5,116 nucleotides of DNA from a bacterium UBP3_UBA6266. GTDB lineage: Bacteria > Auribacterota > UBA6266. Below, piece after piece: positions 1 to 5,116 of this stretch; the first letter of the stretch is position 1; each line of letters begins with the position of its first letter. The notes under the pieces are model-generated. The model saw only the letters and a program-made list of their open reading frames with translations. It was not told the origin of the DNA and did no database searches. The position numbers and the translations under genes are program-made. The DNA lies in contig DJVC01000065.1 of the NCBI GenBank assembly GCA_002440765.1, positions 13,176-18,291 on the forward strand. The letters run 5' to 3'.

Positions 1-639
1 GGACGTTTTTCGATGGCCAATATGGCAATTGAAGCCGGAGCTAAAAACGGTATTTTCATACCGGACAGCATAACGGAAGAATATGTGAGCCGGAGAGCGA
101 AAAAGAAATACACTTTCTACGATAGTGATCCTGATGCTTTATATTCAGATGTTATCAAAATAAATACGGATGGTATCGAGTTGCAGGTTGCATGCCCGAA
201 TCTTCCGGAAAATGTGAAGCCTGTTTCGGAACTCAGAGATGTTGAACTGGACCAGGTCGTTATAGGCTCCTGTACTAACGGAAGAATCGAAGATTTAAGA
301 ATAGCCGCCCGGATAATGAAAGGTCAGAAGGTTGCAAAGTATTTGAGATGCATTATAATACCCGGTTCGCAGAAAGTCTATCTTGAAGCTTTGGACGAAG
401 GGCTGATTGAAATATTTATCAAAGCCGGAGCAGTGGTATCCACCCCCACATGCGGGCCGTGTCTCGGGGGACATATGGGAATACTTGCCGCCGGGGAAAA
501 AGCTCTGGCTACAACGAACAGGAATTTTGTCGGCAGGATGGGACACCCGAAAAGCAAGGTTTATCTTTCGGGGCCGGCTGTGGCTGCCGCGTCTGCCGTA
601 AAGGGCAAAATAGTTTCACCCGAAGAGGTATTGAAGTAG
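1..639 (+). CDS. leuC: 3-isopropylmalate dehydratase large subunit, C-terminal half (5' end outside window)
   Basis: This is the catalytic large subunit of isopropylmalate isomerase, which interconverts 2- and 3-isopropylmalate in leucine synthesis using a [4Fe-4S] cluster in the cytoplasm. The frame is open to base 1: the four codons before the first ATG (base 13) read GRFS and continue into [15 protein letters not shown], an internal motif of the family, so that ATG is not the start. Counting from it, the cluster ligands are C87 in [12 protein letters not shown], and C147 and C150 in [12 protein letters not shown]. The 60- and 3-residue spacings match the family. The tail motif [13 protein letters not shown] (170-182) is also intact. 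About 212 codons are visible of a usual length near 420, so about half is missing. CTNGR rather than CTNSR, and the overall wording, point to the archaeal-like LeuC type shared with homoaconitase. The adjacent leuD and leuB argue for the leucine role; a citramalate or homoaconitate substrate is possible. Identification is secure, exact substrate less so. Confidence 0.95.
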   Translation, partial: GRFSMANMAIEAGAKNGIFIPDSITEEYVSRRAKKKYTFYDSDPDALYSDVIKINTDGIELQVACPNLPENVKPVSELRDVELDQVVIGSCTNGRIEDLRIAARIMKGQKVAKYLRCIIIPGSQKVYLEALDEGLIEIFIKAGAVVSTPTCGPCLGGHMGILAAGEKALATTNRNFVGRMGHPKSKVYLSGPAVAAASAVKGKIVSPEEVLK

Positions 640-645
640 TATCTC

Positions 646-650
646 AGGAG
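646..650 (+). promoter_or_regulatory. Shine-Dalgarno site of leuD
   Basis: AGGAG lies just after the leuC stop. It is 3 bases before the ATG at 654 and 9 bases before the in-frame ATG at 660. The second spacing is closer to optimal, which is why the 660 start is preferred for leuD. Confidence 0.7.
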
Positions 651-659
651 CATATGATT

Positions 660-1169
660 ATGTTTAAAGGCAAAGCGTGGAAATTCGGAAATGACATAAA
701 TACGGATGAGATAATTCCGGCCAGGTACCTTAACAGCTCCGACCCGGCTGAGTTGGCGAGGCATTGCATGGAAGACGCCGACCCTGATTTCATCAAAAAA
801 ATTTCAAAAGGGGATATCATAATAGGCGGTAAAAATTTCGGCTGCGGTTCTTCGAGAGAACATGCGCCTATATCCATAAAAGCGGCGGGAATCAGCTGTA
901 TTATAGCAGTTTCATTTGCGAGGATCTTTTTTCGCAACGCTTTTAACATGGGGCTTCCGATTTTTAATTGTCCGGAAGCCGCTGAAAACATAAAAGAGGG
1001 AGATGAAGTTCAGGTTAGCCCCGAAACCGGGTTGATAAAAAGCCTGACTACCGGGAAGGAATACGAAGCCAACCCCATACCGGAATTTATGAGAAATTTG
1101 ATTAAATCCGGCGGGTTGATGAAATATGTTACGGCTCAAAGTGAAAAAAAATCTGAAAGGAATAAGTAA
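660..1169 (+). CDS. leuD: 3-isopropylmalate dehydratase small subunit
   Basis: This is the small subunit that completes the isopropylmalate isomerase active site with LeuC. The product is 169 residues from ATG 660, or 171 from ATG 654; both fit the short LeuD type (about 160-170). The 660 start gives MFKGKAWKFG at the N-terminus, in line with the family, and better Shine-Dalgarno spacing. Visible motifs are NDINTDEIIPARYL (11-24), GKNFGCGSSREHAP (57-70), the swivelling-domain signature carrying the conserved serine/arginine pair, and FARIFFRNAFNMGLP (86-100). The specificity loop reads YLNS (23-26). It lacks the arginine of the YLRT loop described for methanogen homoaconitase, which favours an isopropylmalate-type substrate. 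The frame stays open upstream to base 450, but that part overlaps leuC and shows no family similarity. The gene begins 20 bases after leuC and overlaps leuB by one base, so translational coupling is likely. Confidence 0.95.
   Translation: MFKGKAWKFGNDINTDEIIPARYLNSSDPAELARHCMEDADPDFIKKISKGDIIIGGKNFGCGSSREHAPISIKAAGISCIIAVSFARIFFRNAFNMGLPIFNCPEAAENIKEGDEVQVSPETGLIKSLTTGKEYEANPIPEFMRNLIKSGGLMKYVTAQSEKKSERNK
1157..1161 (+). promoter_or_regulatory. Shine-Dalgarno site of leuB, inside the leuD 3' end
   Basis: AAGGA sits 7 bases before the leuB ATG, within the last codons of leuD. The leuD stop and leuB start share one base (TAATG at 1167-1171). A ribosome finishing leuD can therefore restart directly on leuB. 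Confidence 0.7.
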
Positions 1170-2227
1170 TGAAAAAATCATATAAAATCGCGGTGATTCC
1201 GGGCGATGGGACAGGCCCCGAAGTAATAAATGAGGGTATTAAGGTTTTAAAGGCCGTTTCCCGGAAATTCGGGTTCAAACTTGATTTTGAAAATTATGAT
1301 TTTGGAGGGGAACGTTATAAAAAAACAGGCGAAACCCTTCCTGAATCGGCCGTGAAAGAGCTCAAGAAATTCGACGCGATTTATCTTGGTGCCATAGGGC
1401 ATCCTGACGTAAAACCGGGAATTCTTGAGAAAGGCATATTGCTGAATCTCCGTTTTTCTCTTGACCAGTATATCAATTTGAGGCCTGTTAAACTCTATCC
1501 GGGTGTTTGGACGCCCATCAAGGACAAGGAACCGGAGGATATAGATTTTGTGGTTGTGAGAGAAAATACGGAAGGACTGTATGTGGGGACAGGCGGTTAT
1601 CTGAAAAAAGGAACAGAAGATGAAGTAGCGGTTCAGGAATCCGTTAATACGAGAAAAGGCGTTGAAAGATGTCTGAGATACGCGTTTGAAGTTACAAGAA
1701 AGAGGGATAAAGACAAAAAACTTACACTTTGCGGTAAAACCAACGTTTTAACATACGCTTTTGATCTGTGGGAGAGAGCGTTCCATGAAATCGGCGAAAA
1801 AGATTATAAAGATATACAACGGGATTACGCCCATGTTGACGCAACGTGTATGTGGATGGTTAAGAATCCCGAGTGGTTTGATGTTATCGTAACGGATAAC
1901 ATGTTCGGCGATATTATTACGGATCTTGGAGCGATGATTCAAGGCGGTATGGGTATAGCCGCAGGCGGAAATATCAACCCGGAAGGTGTTTCGATGTTTG
2001 AGCCTATAGGAGGTTCTGCTCCTAAGTATACGGGTAAAAATGTTATTAATCCTCTGGCTGCCATCTGCGCCGGGGGTATGATGCTGGAGGTTATAGGAGA
2101 GGAAAATGCCGGAAAAGCGATAGAAAAAACCGTTATGAGCATAACGCCTAAATTAAAAAGCCTTTCCGCCGGCAAAATGGGTTACAGCACAACTCAAGTA
2201 GGAGACCTTGTAAGCAGCGCTTTATAA
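1169..2227 (+). CDS. leuB: 3-isopropylmalate dehydrogenase (isocitrate/isopropylmalate dehydrogenase family)
   Basis: This cytoplasmic enzyme oxidatively decarboxylates 3-isopropylmalate, normally with NAD+ and a divalent metal, to give 2-oxoisocaproate. At 352 residues it has full family length. Seen in order: the N-terminal [10 protein letters not shown] (10-19); the substrate segment EKGILLNLR (87-95) with paired leucines and R95; R105 in [14 protein letters not shown] (131-138) with R131 and Y138; K190 in GKTNVL; and the metal-binding aspartates D224, D248 and D252. The spacings match Thermus LeuB (Y139, K185, D217, D241, D245) apart from small indels. The LL pair and the three arginines favour isopropylmalate. 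The cofactor loop is unusual: it reads GGSAPKYTG (281-289), where typical LeuB has HGSAPDIAG, so the NAD-selecting aspartate is replaced by lysine and tyrosine as in NADP-dependent isocitrate dehydrogenase. Tartrate or homoisocitrate dehydrogenase are alternatives within the family, but the leuCD context makes LeuB the best call. Confidence 0.9.
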   Translation: MKKSYKIAVIPGDGTGPEVINEGIKVLKAVSRKFGFKLDFENYDFGGERYKKTGETLPESAVKELKKFDAIYLGAIGHPDVKPGILEKGILLNLRFSLDQYINLRPVKLYPGVWTPIKDKEPEDIDFVVVRENTEGLYVGTGGYLKKGTEDEVAVQESVNTRKGVERCLRYAFEVTRKRDKDKKLTLCGKTNVLTYAFDLWERAFHEIGEKDYKDIQRDYAHVDATCMWMVKNPEWFDVIVTDNMFGDIITDLGAMIQGGMGIAAGGNINPEGVSMFEPIGGSAPKYTGKNVINPLAAICAGGMMLEVIGEENAGKAIEKTVMSITPKLKSLSAGKMGYSTTQVGDLVSSAL

Positions 2228-2248
2228 AAAGAGGAATTAATTCAAAAC

Positions 2249-2252
2249 GGAG
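2249..2252 (+). promoter_or_regulatory. Probable Shine-Dalgarno site of asd
   Basis: GGAG lies 4 bases before the asd ATG in the 29-base leuB-asd gap. A second purine-rich match, GAGGAA at 2231-2236, is 20 bases from the start and too distant to set it. The gap holds no evident terminator or promoter, so asd is probably co-transcribed with leuB. Confidence 0.55.
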
Positions 2253-2256
2253 AAAT

Positions 2257-3270
2257 ATGAAAAAGTATAATATTGCCATAGCCGGAATAACGGGCGCTGT
2301 AGGACAGGAAATTATTTCTATCCTTCAGGAAAAGAAATTTCCTGTGAATAATATTAAAGGGCTTGCGTCTGAACGGTCTGAAGGAAAGGAATTTGTATTT
2401 GCAGCTTCCTCAAGAAAGATAGAAGTCCTTTCAGATGATTCGTTTAAGGGCATTGATATTGCTTTTTTCAGCGCAGGCGGGCCCATCAGCAAAAAATTTG
2501 TTCCCTCCGCGGTGAAAGCGGGCGCCGTCGTTATAGATAATACAAGCGCTTTCCGGATGGAACCGGATATTCCCCTTGTTGTGCCGGAAATTAATGCCCA
2601 TGAAGTGAAAAATTACAGACAAAAGGGTATAATTGCAAATCCGAACTGCACTACTGCCGTAGCCTTAATGGGCGTTGCGCCGATTCATAAGTTTTCACGT
2701 GTAAAAAGAATTGTTGCCTCAAGTTACCAGTCTGTTTCGGGCGCGGGCGCTAGGGCTATAAAAGAGCTTGAAGACCAGATATTGGATTGGGCAAATAAAA
2801 AAGAACTGAAAAACACTGTTTTCCCTTATCAGATAGCATTTAATGTCATACCCCATATTGATGCTTTTACCGGAAACGGTTTTACCAAGGAAGAAATGAA
2901 ACTTCATAATGAATCCAGGAAAATTCTGGGTGACAGTAAGCTGGTCGCGGTGTGCACTACTGTGAGAGTTCCTGTTTTCAGGGCGCATTCGGTTGCCGTA
3001 AATATTGAAACCGAGTCAAAAGTGACCGTTGAAAAAGCAAGAGAACTCATAAAAGGTTTTCCGGGTGTGCAGTTATATGATGACACTTCCCGGAATGTGT
3101 ATCCCATGCCTCTTTACTGGAGCGGTAAAGATGATTGCGCCGTGGGCAGGCTGCGCGAGGATTATAGCGTGCCTAACGGGTTGTCATTTTTTGTAGTAGG
3201 CGACCAGATCAGGAAGGGCGCCGCTCTTAATGCGGTACAGATCGCGGAAGAACTGCTTAAGTATTTATAG
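2257..3270 (+). CDS. asd: Aspartate-semialdehyde dehydrogenase
   Basis: Asd reduces aspartyl-4-phosphate to aspartate semialdehyde with NADPH, the branch point to lysine/diaminopimelate, threonine and methionine. The 337 residues match the shorter Asd type (about 330-360). The Rossmann motif GITGAVG is at 10-16. ASERSEGK (37-44), with R40 and S41, fits recognition of the NADP 2'-phosphate. R100 in NTSAFRME should bind the substrate phosphate. The catalytic cysteine is C131 in NPNCTT, and Q158 in SSYQSVSGAG supports it. R237 and H244 in VRVPVFRAHS are the substrate-binding arginine and acid/base histidine, with the same 7-residue spacing as in E. coli Asd (R267, H274). E212 and K215 match the E243/K246 pair of that enzyme. 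The C-terminus FFVVGDQIRKGAALNAVQIAE (311-331) is the dimerisation-domain signature. All key residues are present, so an active enzyme is expected. It lies 29 bases after leuB and probably shares its transcript. Confidence 0.97.
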   Translation: MKKYNIAIAGITGAVGQEIISILQEKKFPVNNIKGLASERSEGKEFVFAASSRKIEVLSDDSFKGIDIAFFSAGGPISKKFVPSAVKAGAVVIDNTSAFRMEPDIPLVVPEINAHEVKNYRQKGIIANPNCTTAVALMGVAPIHKFSRVKRIVASSYQSVSGAGARAIKELEDQILDWANKKELKNTVFPYQIAFNVIPHIDAFTGNGFTKEEMKLHNESRKILGDSKLVAVCTTVRVPVFRAHSVAVNIETESKVTVEKARELIKGFPGVQLYDDTSRNVYPMPLYWSGKDDCAVGRLREDYSVPNGLSFFVVGDQIRKGAALNAVQIAEELLKYL

Positions 3271-3366
3271 CGGTCCTGTATTTGTATAAAATTCTTATAT
3301 TAACCGTTCCATGTTTAGTGCCGTCTGAAGAATGCGGATAGCATGCCGGATTGAAATGCTGTCGGC

Positions 3367-3371
3367 GGGGA
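3367..3371 (+). promoter_or_regulatory. Probable Shine-Dalgarno site of truA (decides start)
   Basis: GGGGA lies 5 bases before the ATG at 3377. The in-frame upstream ATGs at 3332 and 3356 have weaker purine stretches ahead of them. This spacing, together with the usual family length, places the start at 3377. Confidence 0.5.
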
Positions 3372-3376
3372 AAATA

Positions 3377-4141
3377 ATGACTGCTGAAAGCGAAACTAAA
3401 TCATCCCGAAACATAATACTGGTGATTGAGTATGACGGTTTGCTTTTCAACGGTTGGCAAACCCAGAATAACGCTCCGACCGTACAGCATGCAATCGAGA
3501 AGACACTTGAAAAGATATTGTCCCATAGAGTCCGGATTTCCGGTTCCGGCAGGACTGATGCCGGTGTTCATGCTAAAGCGCAAACAGCAAATTTTTTTAC
3601 TGACAACGGTTTATCGTGCCGGAAAATGCAAAAAGCTTTGAATGCATGGCTTCCCGAAGGAATATCCGTGAAAAAAGTGTCGGAAGCGGATATCAATTTT
3701 CATTCCAGATATTCGGCAAAACTTAAACATTACAGATATATTATTTCCAACGGCAGAACGCCGCCGGCCCTTGAAAGAAACAGGGTCTGGTTTATCCCGT
3801 ACCGGCTGGAAACAGGAAAAATGAAAGAAGCAGCTAAGTATCTTCTGGGCAGACATGACTTTTCTTCTTTCGGAGTTAACCTTAAAGGGAAAGCGGGTAA
3901 CCCCGTAAAAACGATTTACAGTATAGATATAAAAAAAACCGGATCAAAAATACAGATTGATATTGTAGGTGACGGTTTCCTTTATAAAATGGTGAGGAGT
4001 ATGGTGGGAACCCTTGTGGATGCGGGCAGGGGAAAAAGGAAAGCGAAGGAGATTAAAAAAATCTTGTCCAGCAAGAGCAGGGCAGGTGCCTCGCCGATAG
4101 CTCCGCCGCAGGGTTTGTATTTATACAGGGTTGTTTATTAG
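3377..4141 (+). CDS. truA: tRNA pseudouridine synthase A (tRNA pseudouridine(38-40) synthase)
   Basis: TruA converts uridines 38, 39 and 40 in the anticodon stem-loop of many tRNAs to pseudouridine. From ATG 3377 the product has 254 residues, typical for the family; ATG 3332 would add 15 residues (MRIACRIEMLSAGKI) with no family counterpart. Visible landmarks are IEYDGLLFNGWQ (17-28); GSGRTDAGVHA (56-66), with the catalytic aspartate D61; the segment FHSRYSAKLKHYRYII (108-123); GRHDFSSFG (158-166); NPVKTI (175-180); FLYKMVRSMVGTL (201-213), which lines the active site; and the C-terminal APPQGLYLYRV (242-252). No key residue is missing. It follows asd after 106 bases, the largest gap in the run. 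It may therefore share the operon transcript or have its own weak promoter, which the sequence does not settle. The stop lies 8 bases from that of the convergent gene. Confidence 0.95.
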   Translation: MTAESETKSSRNIILVIEYDGLLFNGWQTQNNAPTVQHAIEKTLEKILSHRVRISGSGRTDAGVHAKAQTANFFTDNGLSCRKMQKALNAWLPEGISVKKVSEADINFHSRYSAKLKHYRYIISNGRTPPALERNRVWFIPYRLETGKMKEAAKYLLGRHDFSSFGVNLKGKAGNPVKTIYSIDIKKTGSKIQIDIVGDGFLYKMVRSMVGTLVDAGRGKRKAKEIKKILSSKSRAGASPIAPPQGLYLYRVVY

Positions 4142-4149
4142 GATTAAAC

Positions 4150-5116
4150 CTATTTCAGCTCAGGGTATATATCAAGATATTCGGTCTGCGCCGCGCTTGC
4201 GGGCGGCCAGAACCAACCGTTTGGATCCCATGTCTGCGCAAGATAAAACTTTTCGGTCAATATTTTGAAGCACAGTGAAGACTCCTTGTATTTGTGCTGG
4301 TCAAAGTAGATTTTTCCCAGTATAAAAAGCGCGGTTCCCACGTCATTTAATTTGTCGTATTTGAATATTTTAGCTTTTGATTTGTAATCCCCTTCTTCCC
4401 AGTAGATTAAATCCTTCTCATTTTTCAGTTTTTCCTCCTGCTGTTTTACTGCTTCGGCTTTATATTTATCCGCGACTATGAGTGAATATTCCTCCGCTAA
4501 CAGGATGTTGCCGCTGTTCAAATTGTCAAAAGCGCCTTTTAAAAGCCCTGACGAATTAAGGGCGGGAGGGAGGGACATAATATCGAAATCAAAATCTGCG
4601 CTGGGTATATCAATTGTTTTTATCTTCGGTAGTTTTGTCCTCCCGAATCTGCCAAGCGGTTTAAACGGGTTTATGTAGGCGCAGATTATTCTCCAGCTTG
4701 TGGCGCTCGCGGCAGTCGGGTCGGTATTTGTGCTTTTTTCCTGAGGAGTCAGCCAGCCGTCGGCAAAGGTGTAAATATAAGGTCTGGAGGAGTAAGGGAT
4801 ACCGGCTGTCTCGACCGTTTCGGCTTTGGATATTTTTTTAGCGAGATTATCTATGAGTTTGGCATAGTGTTCGGCCCTGCCTTTGCTGAAAAGATTACCC
4901 TTATTCGCTTTTTGAGAATGGTAAGAACGGAGAAAATCCAGAACTTTAAGTGTTTGAATGACTGAGGGGTCAATTAAATATTTTTTTTCTTCCACTTTCA
5001 GCTTGTCCATTTCGCCGAGGAAAAAAGTTGCGTTGTAAACGTAATAATCAGCTTTTTCGGCCATTTTAGATGCGGCTTCCGGATATATATCTTTTAGTTC
5101 CTTGAATTTTTCGATG
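4150..5116 (-). CDS. Unrecognised TPR-like protein, C-terminal part (5' end outside window)
   Basis: I do not recognise this family. The frame is open through the right edge: 17 codons precede the ATG at 5064 and read smoothly into it (FKELKDIYPEAASK, then MAEKADYYVYNATFFLGE). That ATG is therefore probably internal and the gene starts outside the window. About 321 codons are visible. Numbered from it, residues 241-274 (DVGTALFILGKIYF...YKESSLCFKI) fit a TPR helix pair, with small residues and aromatics at the usual places. The segment across the internal ATG resembles a junction between two such repeats, as in BamD-like proteins. A lysine/glutamate-rich helix, possibly coiled coil, covers about 197-218. 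Between these, 85-170 is rich in Pro, Ser, Thr and aromatics and looks non-helical. The C-terminus carries a Trp-rich motif, TWDPNGWFWPPA (278-289). No membrane segment is visible, and a signal peptide cannot be judged. A scaffolding or envelope-associated role is a guess. It is unlikely to be linked to leucine synthesis, being on the opposite strand. Confidence 0.75.
   Translation of the reverse strand, partial: IEKFKELKDIYPEAASKMAEKADYYVYNATFFLGEMDKLKVEEKKYLIDPSVIQTLKVLDFLRSYHSQKANKGNLFSKGRAEHYAKLIDNLAKKISKAETVETAGIPYSSRPYIYTFADGWLTPQEKSTNTDPTAASATSWRIICAYINPFKPLGRFGRTKLPKIKTIDIPSADFDFDIMSLPPALNSSGLLKGAFDNLNSGNILLAEEYSLIVADKYKAEAVKQQEEKLKNEKDLIYWEEGDYKSKAKIFKYDKLNDVGTALFILGKIYFDQHKYKESSLCFKILTEKFYLAQTWDPNGWFWPPASAAQTEYLDIYPELK
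4183..4214. other. GC-rich imperfect hairpin inside the leftward gene, 42 bases after the truA stop
   Basis: The arms GGT-CTG-GCCGC (4183-4194) and GCGGC-CAG-ACC (4203-4214) can form 11 pairs, with single-base bulges at C4189 and A4211 and an 8-base loop (4195-4202). On the rightward strand it would fold in the truA readthrough RNA. No T-run follows it, so it is not a standard intrinsic terminator. It also encodes the Pro/Ala-rich C-terminus of the leftward protein, which may fully explain its composition. Confidence 0.3.

Noticed and set aside
450..659. Upstream extension of the leuD frame to an ATG at 450
   Set aside because: It lies entirely in the alternate frame of leuC and its gap, the translation resembles no LeuD N-terminus, and a good Shine-Dalgarno site and family-like start lie at 646-660.
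644..991. 115-codon antisense open frame opposite leuD
   Set aside because: It is a shadow of leuD codon composition, with no convincing ribosome site and no recognisable motif. The same holds for the other short open frames opposite or overlapping the six genes.
2234..2243. Perfect 10-base palindrome GAATTAATTC in the leuB-asd gap, considered as an operator
   Set aside because: It is a short AT-only core in an AT-rich gap, with no second copy elsewhere and no known regulator match; chance is the simplest explanation.
3282..3303. AT-rich patch with TATAAA (3285-3290) and TATATT (3296-3301) as a possible truA promoter -10
   Set aside because: No acceptable -35 hexamer lies 16-18 bases upstream of either, and such AT-rich words are expected by chance in this composition.
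3271..3376. Asd-truA gap as a riboswitch, small gene or terminator
   Set aside because: There is no T-run after a GC stem and no conserved riboswitch core that I can recognise. The only open reading is the in-frame truA extension from 3332.
3332..3376. Upstream truA starts at 3332 and 3356
   Set aside because: They would add 7-15 residues without family similarity and lack ribosome sites as good as the one before 3377. Use of 3332 cannot be fully excluded.
1..5116. CRISPR arrays, insertion sequences, tRNA genes, phage or defence genes
   Set aside because: No repeated units, inverted terminal repeats, tRNA-like cloverleaf or relevant protein motifs were found on either strand; nearly all of the window is taken up by the six genes.

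Overview
This is an ordinary bacterial amino-acid biosynthesis segment, not an obvious new system. Five genes read rightward in one tightly packed run: the 3' half of leuC, then leuD, leuB, asd and truA. A sixth gene, read leftward, converges on truA and runs off the right edge of the window. All five rightward products are recognisable from family motifs. The leftward product is not; it looks like a tetratricopeptide-repeat (TPR) protein.

Layout. Bases 1-639 encode the C-terminal half of the 3-isopropylmalate dehydratase large subunit, with its three cluster cysteines. Bases 660-1169 encode the small subunit. Its stop overlaps the leuB start by one base (TAATG), and leuB runs to 2227. After 29 bases comes asd (2257-3270). 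A 106-base gap with no clear promoter or terminator precedes truA (3377-4141, preferred start). Only 8 bases separate the truA stop from the stop of the leftward gene (4150-5116, 5' end missing). No RNA gene, mobile element, CRISPR array or long repeat was seen, and no stretch of 300 bases lacks a gene.

Function. LeuC and LeuD isomerise 2-isopropylmalate to 3-isopropylmalate, and LeuB oxidises it toward 2-oxoisocaproate, the direct precursor of leucine. Enzymes of this set can also serve the citramalate route to isoleucine. Asd makes aspartate semialdehyde, the branch point to lysine, threonine, methionine and (in many bacteria) diaminopimelate. The four enzymes together therefore look like an amino-acid supply operon. 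TruA, a tRNA-modifying enzyme, is a housekeeping gene that may be carried along on the same transcript.

Organism. The LeuC/LeuD pair is of the short type shared by archaea and many bacteria rather than the E. coli type. The Asd is of the short (about 340-residue) type, and Shine-Dalgarno sites are clear. Composition is moderately AT-rich, with many AAA and GAA codons. This fits a bacterium, possibly of a little-cultured phylum such as Elusimicrobiota or Omnitrophota, but that placement is only an impression. The points most worth a second look are the NADP-type residues in the cofactor site of LeuB and the unrecognised TPR-like protein with a tryptophan-rich C-terminal motif.
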